Source: Cellulophaga baltica
GTDB taxonomy: Bacteria; Bacteroidota; Bacteroidia; Flavobacteriales; Flavobacteriaceae
Assembly (NCBI RefSeq): GCF_018861125.1
Contig: NZ_JAHKQN010000005.1
Location: 289,939 to 353,938 of the forward strand
DNA: 64,000 nt
Direction of reading: 5' to 3'
Part shown: positions 8,383-17,013 of the stretch, in pieces
Layout: every line of letters begins with the position of its first letter
Numbering within the stretch: the first letter of the stretch is position 1
Position numbers and translations under genes: made by a program
Notes under the pieces: generated by a model
What the model saw: only the letters and a program-made list of their open reading frames with translations
Told to the model about the DNA's origin: nothing
Database searches by the model: none

Positions 8383-9732
8383 TTAATTAAGAACTAGTGG
8401 TAATCCAAAATAAAATTCTAAAACTTTTAAACGAAAAATATAGTCATATTTAGATTTTATCAATTGTGCTTCAGCATCATCAACTCTTGCTTGTGCTTGA
8501 CTATAATCAAAAGAGTTCATCAAACCAACCTCAAAACGATCTTTAGAATACTCATAAGCCAACCGTCTTGCTTCTAACGTTTTTTCTGCAGCTTCATAAG
8601 CTTTTGAAAAGCTTTTCACATCAACATAAGCTTGATTAATATTGGTTTCTAAAGCCAACTTATCTTGCTCTAACTGTACTTTAGCTTTTTCTATATTTAT
8701 TTTTGAACGTTTAATAGTATTCTTCACACCAAAACCGTTAAATACTGGAATATTCAATTGTGCACCGTAAGAAATACCATCATTCATCCACAATTGATTT
8801 TTAAAAGATTCTCTATAAAACTCCATCACATCAGTATCAAATTGCTGTTGCCCAGAATATGCGGTATTGTATTGAAAAAAAGCATTTAAAGTTGGATACA
8901 AAGCTCCTTTTGCAATTTGCAAATCTTTCTCTGCAACATTTACATTCAATTCAGAGTTTTTAATATCATTTCTGAAGGTCAATGCTTTTTGAAAAATAGC
9001 TTTAGGAGAGTTTCCTAGAATATTTGATGGTGGCACTTCAAAAACTTCGTCAGCAATATCAAAACTTTGATATTCTGTAATCTGCAAAAGTTGTGCTAAA
9101 TTAATTTTTGAAATTAGAATTAAGTTCTCGGCATTTACTATTTGCTGTTCTTGTGTTGCTAAGGTCGCTTCAACTTCTAATAAATCGCCACGTGGCACTA
9201 CACCAGCATCTACAAGTTCTTTTGTTTTATTAATATCTTGTTGTGTAACATTGTATTGTGCTTGAAAAGTTCGTAACGATTCTTTATTTGATAAAACATT
9301 TAAATATGCATTGGCAACATTTAAACGAATATCATCTTTTAAATCATCTAACCTATACTGACTTGCAATAGCACTTAACTTTGCTCTATTATAAGTGTGT
9401 AGATTTTGTAAACCGTCAAAAAGAGTCAATGAGGATGTTACACTTCCTGATGCTGTAAAAATTGTTGTTGTAACCGCTTGATTAGTCGTAGGGTCAAATG
9501 ACAAACCTGTATTTCCTGATGCTGTAACCGAACCGTTTACACTTGGTAAAAAATTACCAAGTGCATCTGATTTATCAATTACCACACCTTCTAAATCTAA
9601 TTCATACTGAGCTATTGATAAATTATTTTCTACAGCATATTCAACACATTCTGCTAATGTCCATCTTTTCTCTTGAGAAAAACCTGAAATGAAAACAAGT
9701 AATAGTAATAATGATGTTATTTTAAATTTCAT
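8383..9732 (-). CDS. TolC-family outer-membrane efflux protein
   Basis: Outer-membrane channel of a tripartite exporter, 449 residues, with a signal peptide (about 1-19, ending SGFSQ). It has the two-fold OEP repeat: long coiled helices with strand segments in each half, and LTLFDGLQNLHTYNRAKL and LNIPVFNGFGVKNTIKRSK as the paired F-x-G motifs. TolC homologues form trimers whose periplasmic tunnel docks onto the adaptor. It is the last gene of the exporter operon, 29 bases after the adaptor gene. Confidence 0.95.
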   Translation of the reverse strand: MKFKITSLLLLLVFISGFSQEKRWTLAECVEYAVENNLSIAQYELDLEGVVIDKSDALGNFLPSVNGSVTASGNTGLSFDPTTNQAVTTTIFTASGSVTSSLTLFDGLQNLHTYNRAKLSAIASQYRLDDLKDDIRLNVANAYLNVLSNKESLRTFQAQYNVTQQDINKTKELVDAGVVPRGDLLEVEATLATQEQQIVNAENLILISKINLAQLLQITEYQSFDIADEVFEVPPSNILGNSPKAIFQKALTFRNDIKNSELNVNVAEKDLQIAKGALYPTLNAFFQYNTAYSGQQQFDTDVMEFYRESFKNQLWMNDGISYGAQLNIPVFNGFGVKNTIKRSKINIEKAKVQLEQDKLALETNINQAYVDVKSFSKAYEAAEKTLEARRLAYEYSKDRFEVGLMNSFDYSQAQARVDDAEAQLIKSKYDYIFRLKVLEFYFGLPLVLN

Positions 9733-9761
9733 ATTATTTTAATTTGATGACTTAAAAATTA

Positions 9762-10877
9762 TTAATCATTGTTTATTTCGCTTTCTGAATCAAGCTCATT
9801 CCATACCTTAATTTTCATTTCTTTATCAAGTCCTGAAACTACTTCAACATCAATACCATCACTTACTCCTAAAACTAAATTTTTACGTTCAAACTCATTT
9901 TCAGATTTCTCAATTTCAACATAAGGTTCTTGTGTTTCTTTATCAAATTGCAACAATGCCTCTTTAATAGCTAACACGTCTTTTTTCTCTTCTAAAACTA
10001 TTGATGCGTTTGCACTATACCCTGCACGAACATTAACACTATCCTTTTTTTCAAGATCACCTTCAATTCTAAATTGTACGGCACCATCTTCTTCAACACC
10101 TTTTGGAGCAATAAACTTTAATAAAGCTGAAAAAGTAGTTTTATCTAAAGCTCCCAAATTAATTTTTAAAGGCATTCCTAATTTTAATTTTCCAACTTCA
10201 GCCTCGTCAACTTCTCCTTCAAAAATCATTTTATTCATATCGGCAATTGTAGCAATTGTAGTACCATCATTAAAGTTGTTACTCTCTATAACTTGATCAC
10301 CTTCTTCTACCGGAATTTCAAGTATTGTACCTGATACTGTGGCTCTAATATTTGTATTTGCACTCGCCGAACCACTTGCTGAACCTACTCTAATAATTTG
10401 ATAATCTGTATTTGCATTACTTAGCTCTTGTTTTGCTTGATCATATTGTAGTTGAATGCTGTTAAAATCTTGACTAGAAATCACACCTTTATCAAACAAC
10501 TTTTTATTTCTGTCATACTCTGTTTTCACGTTATTCAATGCTAAATTTGCATTTGAAATACGACCACGAGCATTGTTTAAAGACTGTTCATTTGGCACAA
10601 CTTTTATTAAAGCAATTAAATCACCTGCATTAACCTTCGCTCCTTCTTCAAGATAGATTTTTTCAATTATCCCTGAAATCTGAGGCTTAATTTCAATTTC
10701 ATCTTCAGGAATTACTTTTCCTGTAACCACCACTTTATTCGTAATGTTTTTTTGCTCTAAAGTAGCAGTCTCATACAATTTTGTGGGCGTGCTATTTTTT
10801 TTCATAAAAAAGACAATAGCCGCTAAAATTGCTATACACACAAGTCCTATTAGTCCGAATTTTAAGTACTTATTCAT
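9762..10877 (-). CDS. MacA-like periplasmic adaptor (HlyD/RND adaptor family)
   Basis: Membrane-fusion protein of 371 residues. One N-terminal membrane helix (about 7-25) anchors it in the inner membrane. A barrel-sandwich (lipoyl-like) domain is split around a coiled-coil hairpin (about 95-150), with GKVIPEDEIEIKPQISGII on one side and ATVSGTILEIPVEEGDQV on the other. A beta-barrel domain and a membrane-proximal domain follow. It bridges the ABC permeases and the TolC-like channel encoded on either side. MacA relatives export macrolides, peptides or lipoproteins; the substrate here is unknown. Confidence 0.94.
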   Translation of the reverse strand: MNKYLKFGLIGLVCIAILAAIVFFMKKNSTPTKLYETATLEQKNITNKVVVTGKVIPEDEIEIKPQISGIIEKIYLEEGAKVNAGDLIALIKVVPNEQSLNNARGRISNANLALNNVKTEYDRNKKLFDKGVISSQDFNSIQLQYDQAKQELSNANTDYQIIRVGSASGSASANTNIRATVSGTILEIPVEEGDQVIESNNFNDGTTIATIADMNKMIFEGEVDEAEVGKLKLGMPLKINLGALDKTTFSALLKFIAPKGVEEDGAVQFRIEGDLEKKDSVNVRAGYSANASIVLEEKKDVLAIKEALLQFDKETQEPYVEIEKSENEFERKNLVLGVSDGIDVEVVSGLDKEMKIKVWNELDSESEINND

Positions 10878-10916
10878 TTTATGTAATTTGATTGTTGGTT
10901 CTTATTATTTACTATT

Positions 10917-12173
10917 TTATTCTTCTCTTAATGCGTCAATTGGTTTTATTCTGATAGCTCTATTTGCTGGAATCAATCCGATTAAGACACTCAAGCCCAC
11001 CATCAAGAAAAACGATATTAAAAACTGTGGTATACTCACCATTGGGTTTTGAAACGGAAACTCTTCACCACTACCAAAAATGTTATCTAATACTCCCAAA
11101 ATTCCTACTGAAATTGCAAAACCAATTAATCCTGCAAAACCTGTAAGCACAATAGCCTCTAGTACAATTTGTCTTTTTACAACTTTTGGAGTTGCCCCTA
11201 ATGCCCGCCTAACACCAATTTCTTTTGTCCGTTCTTTTACTGTTATTAACAGAATATTACTTATCGCAATAACACCTGCTAATAAAGTAAAAATCCCAAT
11301 AAAGAATGAAAATCCTTTTAATACCGTTGTAAATCCTGTGATATTATTGAATATTTCAGACATATCAAAACTACCAATACCACGTTCATCATGAGGTGCT
11401 ATATCGTATTTAGCTTTTAATATTTTCTTTATTTTCTGCTCTATAACCGGAACTTTTTTTCCTGCCTCGACAGAAATTGCCATCCAACCCATTCGGTCAC
11501 CAGAACCGTATGCTTTTTGAAATGTTGAAAAAGGAATAAACACTGCATTTTCACCATCAATATTTATATTTTTACTTGGCTTATAAATACCTACGACAGT
11601 AAAAAACACTCCATTAATTCGTACATTTTCGCCTATAGCATTTTCATTTTTATCAAAAAGAAGCTTAAAAGTTTCTTCTCCAATCACACAGATTTTTTTA
11701 TTCTCATTAATATCATTCTGATTGATAAAACGCCCCAAAACAAGTGATTTTTTGGTAATATTATCAATCTCAGGATAATCACCATAAACTGACGAACCAC
11801 TAGTTCTACCATTTCTATATACAGTCACCACACCTCTATGACTACCTAATTCTATACGTGGTGCTAGAACTTCAATTTCCGGAATTTGTTTTTTTAAAAT
11901 TTCAGCATCCTCTAACCTGAAATTTATTCGTCTACCACGCTCAAAACCTTTATAAGGTTCAGATGTACTTTGACTCCATACAAAAAGACTGTTTGATGCC
12001 GTACCTGCAAAAATTTTATTAAAACCATTACTCATTCCGTTTGCTGAACCTAATAGTAACATTAAAATTACCATAGCAAATATTACCCCTAACATGGTCA
12101 AAAATGTACGAAACATGTTTTTACCTAATGTATTGAAAATCTCTAGCCACAAATCTCTATCAAATAACCACAT
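10917..12173 (-). CDS. MacB-like ABC transporter permease (second of two)
   Basis: Inner-membrane permease of 418 residues with the MacB/FtsX fold: one N-terminal helix (about 20-43), a large periplasmic MacB_PCD domain (about 45-270), then three helices, ending with the conserved IGLIPANRAIRIKPIDALRE. Motif KERTKEIGVRRALGAT is the coupling helix contacting the ATPase. It is 36-38% similar by eye to the permease just upstream, so the pair arose by duplication and probably forms a heterodimer. One base separates it from that gene. No ATPase domain is fused, unlike E. coli MacB. Confidence 0.94.
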   Translation of the reverse strand: MWLFDRDLWLEIFNTLGKNMFRTFLTMLGVIFAMVILMLLLGSANGMSNGFNKIFAGTASNSLFVWSQSTSEPYKGFERGRRINFRLEDAEILKKQIPEIEVLAPRIELGSHRGVVTVYRNGRTSGSSVYGDYPEIDNITKKSLVLGRFINQNDINENKKICVIGEETFKLLFDKNENAIGENVRINGVFFTVVGIYKPSKNINIDGENAVFIPFSTFQKAYGSGDRMGWMAISVEAGKKVPVIEQKIKKILKAKYDIAPHDERGIGSFDMSEIFNNITGFTTVLKGFSFFIGIFTLLAGVIAISNILLITVKERTKEIGVRRALGATPKVVKRQIVLEAIVLTGFAGLIGFAISVGILGVLDNIFGSGEEFPFQNPMVSIPQFLISFFLMVGLSVLIGLIPANRAIRIKPIDALREE

Positions 12174-12174
12174 A

Positions 12175-13404
12175 TTATTTATCTCTTAGTGCTACAATTG
12201 GTTTAATATTCGCCGCTTTCATTGCCGGAATTAATCCTGCGAATACACCTGCAACAACTAATATAATTGTCGCCGTAAATACAGTTGAAAAATCTACTGA
12301 TGGGTTTGCAAATGCTGGTGATTGTATATTAGGTCCTACAATTGCTAAAATAATCCACGCAAAAAAAAGACCTATAAAACCCGACATTGCTGTTATAAAT
12401 ACTGATTCAAGTATTACTAGCTTTATAATCTGTCCTGGTTCTGCCCCAAGCGCCTTACGTATTCCTATTTCTTTGGTTCGTTCTTTTACGGTAAACACCA
12501 TAATATTACCAATACCCACAATACCAGCAATTAATATTAGTAGACCAACTACAATACCTATTGCATTTAATACACTAGTAAAACTACTGATATCTGAAAA
12601 AGCTTCAGCATAATTCCATACTCTAATTCCAGATTGATCTTCAGGAGAAACCTTATATCTGCGTTTAAAAAGGTTTTCTAAACGGTTTGAAAAAGAAAGC
12701 GCTTTAGTTAAGTCATAATTGGGGTTGTAAGTCAATGCAATATTGTCAATATAATCCGTATTACCATAAATACTTTGGTAAGTACTAAGTGGTGCATATA
12801 TACTACGCTCAGCATTATCGTCTCCATCATCAGTAAAAATACCGATTACCCGAAATGGCAATCCATTGAATTCTACAAACTTTCCTATTGCATCTTCCGT
12901 ATCAAATAAATCTTCTTTTACTTTTCTACCTATTACCGCTACTTTAGCCTTTGAGACAAGGTCATTTATATTAATATAGCGCCCATCAGTTACAATAGTT
13001 TTTTCAATAATTTGATATTCTGGCTCAACTGCCTGCACACTATACGAACCGGTTTCACTCTTATATCTTGCAGTTGTATTTGCATAATACCTTGCACTTA
13101 TATACTCTAAATCTTCAGGAAAGCTTTTTCTAATATAATCAATATCATTATTCTTAAATTGAATTTTACGGTTTGCTTCAAAACCACCGTAAGCTTTTGT
13201 TGTACTCCCAGATCTTACGAAAATTGAGTTTGTAGCATCATCATTAAATTGCAAGTAAAAACCATTTTGCATCCCATTTACAGATGCCAACAATAATACA
13301 AGAATAAATATTCCCCAGCCAACAGAAAACCCTGTCAAGAAAGTTCTAAGCTTATTATTCTTTATACTATAAATAATTTCTTGCCAAATGTCTCTATCAA
13401 ACAT
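12175..13404 (-). CDS. MacB-like ABC transporter permease (first of two)
   Basis: Inner-membrane permease of 409 residues, same layout as its downstream paralogue: N-terminal helix, periplasmic MacB_PCD domain, three C-terminal helices. The coupling motif is KERTKEIGIRKALGAEPGQI, and the end reads AGLIPAMKAANIKPIVALRDK. Its start overlaps the end of the ATPase gene by 8 bases, which indicates translational coupling. Acts with that ATPase and the adjacent permease as a mechanotransmission-type exporter. Confidence 0.94.
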   Translation of the reverse strand: MFDRDIWQEIIYSIKNNKLRTFLTGFSVGWGIFILVLLLASVNGMQNGFYLQFNDDATNSIFVRSGSTTKAYGGFEANRKIQFKNNDIDYIRKSFPEDLEYISARYYANTTARYKSETGSYSVQAVEPEYQIIEKTIVTDGRYININDLVSKAKVAVIGRKVKEDLFDTEDAIGKFVEFNGLPFRVIGIFTDDGDDNAERSIYAPLSTYQSIYGNTDYIDNIALTYNPNYDLTKALSFSNRLENLFKRRYKVSPEDQSGIRVWNYAEAFSDISSFTSVLNAIGIVVGLLILIAGIVGIGNIMVFTVKERTKEIGIRKALGAEPGQIIKLVILESVFITAMSGFIGLFFAWIILAIVGPNIQSPAFANPSVDFSTVFTATIILVVAGVFAGLIPAMKAANIKPIVALRDK

Positions 13405-14098
13405 ATTGTTGCGCTCTTACCTGATCAATTACTTTATCTTCAACAATAACACCATCTTTTAAATGCACAATACGTTTACACATATCAGCAATATCAGGTT
13501 CGTGAGTTACAATTAAAATTGTATTTCCTGCATCGTTAATTTTCTGAATCAAATCCATAACCTCATACGAAGTTTTACTATCTAATGCTCCTGTAGGCTC
13601 ATCAGCTAATAACACTTTAGGTTCTGCAGCCATTGCTCTTGCAATAGCAACACGTTGTTTTTGTCCACCAGATAATTCACTAGGCAAATGAGAAGACCAT
13701 TGTTTAAGACCTACTTGCTCTAAATATTTTAAAGCTTTGTCATGGCGTTCTTTTCGTCCAACTTTTTGGTAGTATAGTGGCAAGGCTACATTCTCTGCCG
13801 CACTTTTATAATTTATTAAATTGAAAGATTGAAAAATGAACCCCAAGAACTTATTTCGATATTGCGCAGCTTTAGTTTCATTTAGGTTTTTGATTGGCAC
13901 ACCATCTAACGTATACGAACCTTCATCTAATTCATCTAACATACCTAAAATATTAAGTAATGTAGATTTTCCCGAACCGGAAGACCCCATTATAGCTACT
14001 AACTCGCCTTCTTCTACTGAAAAATTGATTCCTTTTAAAACATGAAGAGCATTGCTCCCCATTTTATAGGACTTGTGCAGATCTTTTATTTCAATCAT
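13397..14098 (-). CDS. ABC transporter ATP-binding protein (MacB/LolD type)
   Basis: Cytoplasmic ATPase of 233 residues that powers the exporter. Walker A GSSGSGKS (about 38-45), Q-loop FIFQSFNL, signature LSGGQKQRVAIARA, Walker B VLLADEPTGALDS and H-loop IVTHEP are all intact. The sequence is of the LolD/MacB/FtsE-like class, consistent with the FtsX-type permeases downstream. It is the first gene of the five-gene operon ATPase - permease - permease - adaptor - outer-membrane factor. The upstream 250-base gap holds two palindromes that may bind a regulator. Confidence 0.96.
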   Translation of the reverse strand: MIEIKDLHKSYKMGSNALHVLKGINFSVEEGELVAIMGSSGSGKSTLLNILGMLDELDEGSYTLDGVPIKNLNETKAAQYRNKFLGFIFQSFNLINYKSAAENVALPLYYQKVGRKERHDKALKYLEQVGLKQWSSHLPSELSGGQKQRVAIARAMAAEPKVLLADEPTGALDSKTSYEVMDLIQKINDAGNTILIVTHEPDIADMCKRIVHLKDGVIVEDKVIDQVRAQQYV

Positions 14099-14206
14099 TT
14101 GGTTGTATTGTAGTTGTTCTTGGTTTGCTTTGTTTTCTGTTAGACTACCTTATAGAAAATATGTTACAGTAAAAACTAAAATATTTCAAAAAAACAGAAA
14201 TAAAAT

Positions 14207-14249
14207 ATGTTTAAATATTTAAACATCTGATTTTCAAAATATTGAAAAT
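14207..14249. promoter_or_regulatory. Two adjacent palindromes upstream of the exporter operon
   Basis: A perfect 20-base palindrome (14207-14226, half-site ATGTTTAAAT) is followed 3 bases later by an 8-base inverted repeat with a 4-base centre (14230-14249, ATTTTCAA / TTGAAAAT). They lie 109-151 bases before the ATPase ATG. They could be operator sites for a dimeric repressor; no T-tract supports a terminator. The rest of the 14099-14349 gap shows no ORF. Confidence 0.4.
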
Positions 14250-14349
14250 AACCAAAAAACAGCAATTGCACAAGCAGACAGCTTATTAACAATCTACAAA
14301 TAAGAAATAAAAATTATTAAGCTTTTAAAAAAGAAATAAAACGTTGAAG

Positions 14350-14562
14350 CTAGTTTTTCATTTTTTTATACACAAAAAAGAAAAGTGCACCTACCAATAT
14401 GTAAGGAACAGCCATTAAATAAACAATACCGTCATTAATACCTTTCGCTGTACCCATACCTTCTTCACTTTCTAAAACCGCACGACACATAGCACATTGC
14501 GCATCAGAAACTAATGGAAATAATAAAAGAATAAGACCGATAATAATGATTTTTTTCTTCAT
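14350..14562 (-). CDS. Small CxxC membrane protein of the oxidase cluster
   Basis: Seventy residues: a signal peptide (about 1-21, ending SDAQ), a short exported segment beginning CAMCRAVLESEEG with a CxxC pair at its very N-terminus, one membrane helix (about 46-64) and a basic tail KKMKN. I do not know a named family. Its place at the end of the SCO/DUF420 cluster, 11 bases after the DUF420 gene, and the exposed CxxC suggest a part in copper handling or thiol chemistry during cytochrome oxidase assembly. That is inference from context only. Confidence 0.75.
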   Translation of the reverse strand: MKKKIIIIGLILLLFPLVSDAQCAMCRAVLESEEGMGTAKGINDGIVYLMAVPYILVGALFFFVYKKMKN

Positions 14563-14573
14563 AAGCTTATAAA

Positions 14574-15110
14574 CTAAACGTAGTTATAATAAGGCGCTAT
14601 CATAAAATAAACAACTACTCCTGTAATTGCAACATACAACCAAATAGGAAATGTAATTTTCGCCAGTTTTCTATGTTCTTTAAATTTTTCTAAATAAGCT
14701 TTAGCGTAGGTTCTTAACACTAATGGAATAATAGCTATAGATAAAATAATATGAGTAAATAGAATAAAATAGTAGATGTATTTAATAGCTCCTTCACCTC
14801 CAAATTTAGTTGAATCTGAAGTCATATGGTAACCAATATACATTAGTAAAAACAATAACGATAAACCAATGCAGATTTTCATTACATTCTCATGTAATTT
14901 TCTGTTTCCATTTTTAATTGCAACCACTGCTACTATTAATAAAACTGCAGTTAAACCATTAATACCAGCATAAATTGGAGGTAAAAAACTTAATGGTTCT
15001 ACATCCGGAATCTTAACTCTAAATAATATTGCAACAGCAATTGGTATTACCATAGAGACTATAGTAATTATTTTATTAAACTTTTTTTCTTTTAATGCAA
15101 CTTCACTCAT
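14574..15110 (-). CDS. DUF420 membrane protein (CtaM/YozB-like)
   Basis: Membrane protein of 178 residues with five hydrophobic helices (about 13-30, 40-63, 74-93, 107-130, 150-172). It carries the DUF420 features: helix-borne histidines in KLHENVMKICIG, GYHMTSDS and FILFTHIILSI. Firmicute members (YozB/CtaM) are needed for maturation of aa3-type oxidases, and this gene sits right after SCO in the oxidase cluster, which supports the same role. Spacing is 5 bases from the SCO gene and 11 to the CxxC protein gene. Confidence 0.88.
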   Translation of the reverse strand: MSEVALKEKKFNKIITIVSMVIPIAVAILFRVKIPDVEPLSFLPPIYAGINGLTAVLLIVAVVAIKNGNRKLHENVMKICIGLSLLFLLMYIGYHMTSDSTKFGGEGAIKYIYYFILFTHIILSIAIIPLVLRTYAKAYLEKFKEHRKLAKITFPIWLYVAITGVVVYFMIAPYYNYV

Positions 15111-15115
15111 TACAA

Positions 15116-15841
15116 TTATTCTTCAAGTAATTTTTTAATATCTTCTTTTAACTCTGTTATCTGTTCTTTTTCTCCTTGAGCATCTACACCGTCTTCAGGT
15201 GTTATATATCCACGATAAAAAATAATAGGATTACCAAATGCATCAACTCTTGAACGCAAGTAACCATCTTTATCAACTAATGCGAACATACCTGCATGCT
15301 CAAAACCACCTGGAGCATCAGGGTTAACACTAGCAAAAATATTAAATCCTTTATTAGCTAAATCATAAATAGCATTTGAATCACCTGTCATCAAATTCCA
15401 GTTTAGATTTGAAACCTCATAATTTTCAGCATACTCCTTTAAAACCATTGGTGTATCATATTCAGGGTTAATTGTAAATGATGCAACACCAAAATTACTA
15501 AAGTCTTTAAACTCCTCTTGTATTTGGACTAAATTCTGATTCATTATTGGGCAAATAGACGGACAGGTTGTAAAAAAGAATTCAACAACATATACTTTAT
15601 TTCTATAATCAGCATTAGTAATTAATATACTATCTTGGTTAATGAAACCAAAACTAGGTACACTACTCTTTTTTCCGTCAATAATTAAATAAGATAAGTG
15701 TCCAGAATTATCTTTAACGTTCATTCTATCGTTTTCAACTACAGTACCACTATTGACTCTTTTTATAATTTTTGGAATAAAAATTATACCGAATACTAGT
15801 ATGATAAATGAAACCCAAATGTATGTGTATTTATTCTTCAT
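15116..15841 (-). CDS. SCO family copper chaperone for cytochrome oxidase
   Basis: Membrane-anchored thioredoxin-fold protein of 241 residues: one N-terminal helix (about 8-25), then the SCO domain. The copper ligands are present: CPSIC (CxxxC) in FFTTCPSICPIMNQN, and the downstream histidine in GFEHAGMFALVD. SCO proteins deliver or reduce copper for the CuA centre of subunit II. The start codon overlaps the stop of the preceding gene by one base (TAATG), so the two are translationally coupled. A 14-residue acidic C-terminal extension follows the core fold. Confidence 0.94.
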   Translation of the reverse strand: MKNKYTYIWVSFIILVFGIIFIPKIIKRVNSGTVVENDRMNVKDNSGHLSYLIIDGKKSSVPSFGFINQDSILITNADYRNKVYVVEFFFTTCPSICPIMNQNLVQIQEEFKDFSNFGVASFTINPEYDTPMVLKEYAENYEVSNLNWNLMTGDSNAIYDLANKGFNIFASVNPDAPGGFEHAGMFALVDKDGYLRSRVDAFGNPIIFYRGYITPEDGVDAQGEKEQITELKEDIKKLLEE

Positions 15842-16473
15842 TAAATATCTCGTTCTGCATTATTCTTTTTCAAAGCCATACGGTACTCCGCCAAAATAAT
15901 TCTCACATCGTCTATCATTTTATTAGATAGCTCAGCTACAGAAGTGGCATCAAAACCATAAACAGTTGTATGATCTTCTTCAGGATTTCGGCCTCTTAAA
16001 GAAACATCTTTATCTACAATAAAAACATAAGGCGTACTTAAATTTGCATCAAGTTCTAAGTCTGTTTTTAAACTAGCAAAAACAGTATTAATTTCAGCAG
16101 GTTCAAGAAAAACAAATTTCCATTTTTCAATAGATGCTAAACCAGCTAATTCAGTTTTTAAAACTTCAACATTCGCCTCAGTACCTTTTGGCATTAGCAT
16201 TACAAACTGAAAATCATTGAACTGATGAAAATCTTTATAAATCTTTTGATTTAGATTTAAAGCGTTACCTTTTTTAAAATCTACATCAGCACCTAAAAAA
16301 CCTAGAATTGTTATTTTATTTTTAAAAGTAACGACATCACTATAAGCACTAACATCTTGAACATTTTCGGTAACCACTGGAAGCTTGCCAAAATTATTAA
16401 CTCCTGAAGCAAAAAAAAGATATGCCACAACAGGAAATATAAATAAGACAACTAGTACAAAGGTTTTTTTCAT
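15841..16473 (-). CDS. SCO-like thioredoxin-fold protein without copper ligands
   Basis: Exported or anchored protein of 210 residues with one N-terminal hydrophobic helix (about 4-22). The C-terminal part reads STPYVFIVDKDVSLRGR, the strand-turn-strand of SCO/thioredoxin-like proteins, and a strand ITILGFLGAD sits where the CxxxC would normally follow; no cysteine is present anywhere in the protein. It is therefore likely a degenerate SCO paralogue. It is the first gene of the SCO unit and is coupled to the real SCO by a one-base start/stop overlap, so it may act as its partner. No named family recognised. Confidence 0.75.
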   Translation of the reverse strand: MKKTFVLVVLFIFPVVAYLFFASGVNNFGKLPVVTENVQDVSAYSDVVTFKNKITILGFLGADVDFKKGNALNLNQKIYKDFHQFNDFQFVMLMPKGTEANVEVLKTELAGLASIEKWKFVFLEPAEINTVFASLKTDLELDANLSTPYVFIVDKDVSLRGRNPEEDHTTVYGFDATSVAELSNKMIDDVRIILAEYRMALKKNNAERDI

Positions 16474-16520
16474 GATTTATTAAAAAATAATATACTGTTT
16501 TACAGTATTTTGCTCAAGTA

Positions 16521-16528
16521 CAAAAATA
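16521..16528 (-). promoter_or_regulatory. Putative -7 box of the SCO operon
   Basis: Minus strand TATTTTTG, a perfect TAnnTTTG, 48 bases before the ATG at 16473 and directly after the terminator of the subunit IV gene. It suggests that the SCO-like/SCO/DUF420/CxxC genes form a unit of their own. Confidence 0.4.
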
Positions 16529-16529
16529 A

Positions 16530-16559
16530 AAAAAGACGGTCGTAAAACCGTCTTTTTTA
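16530..16559 (-). terminator. Terminator after the oxidase subunit IV gene
   Basis: Stem AAAGACGGT / ACCGTCTTT with a 6-base loop, flanked by A and T runs on both sides, 19 bases past the stop at 16578. Confidence 0.8.
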
Positions 16560-16577
16560 ACTCTTAATTATTGATAT

Positions 16578-16961
16578 TTAGAAGTTCCACTTCATAAAGC
16601 CAACTTTATAAACTTCATGAATATAATTTCCTTCTACTAATAAGATAAATGCCAAGTAAAGTACCAAGAAAATTGGTGTCCATACTATTGATCTTCTTAA
16701 AAATTTATTCTCATCGCGTAAGTGCATAAAATCCCAAGCGATATAATATGCTTTAACTAAAGTTAATATGATAAATATCCAGTTTAAAGGTTTCATACCT
16801 AAAACTATAGAGTCAACTAAAAATGCAGGTCTAACAATACCTAAAGCAACTTCAATTGCCGTTATAATTGACAAGAATATAAGTACACCCCATATTTTGC
16901 CAACGTTAGATTTAAACTTTAATAAACCTCTGAATATTTCTAATTTTTGTTCGTGTGCCAT
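16578..16961 (-). CDS. Cytochrome c oxidase subunit IV family protein
   Basis: Inner-membrane protein of 127 residues with three hydrophobic helices (about 22-42, 52-74, 90-112), matching the prokaryotic COX4 (DUF/COX4_pro) size and layout. It follows the subunit III gene with a 52-base gap, and belongs to an aa3-type oxidase whose subunits I and II are not in this window. Subunit IV stabilises the complex and has no cofactor. Confidence 0.88.
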   Translation of the reverse strand: MAHEQKLEIFRGLLKFKSNVGKIWGVLIFLSIITAIEVALGIVRPAFLVDSIVLGMKPLNWIFIILTLVKAYYIAWDFMHLRDENKFLRRSIVWTPIFLVLYLAFILLVEGNYIHEVYKVGFMKWNF

Positions 16962-17013
16962 TGTGTTTATTTTTTAATCTTTTCGATATTCTGAAAAATG
17001 TAATGCTTAATTA

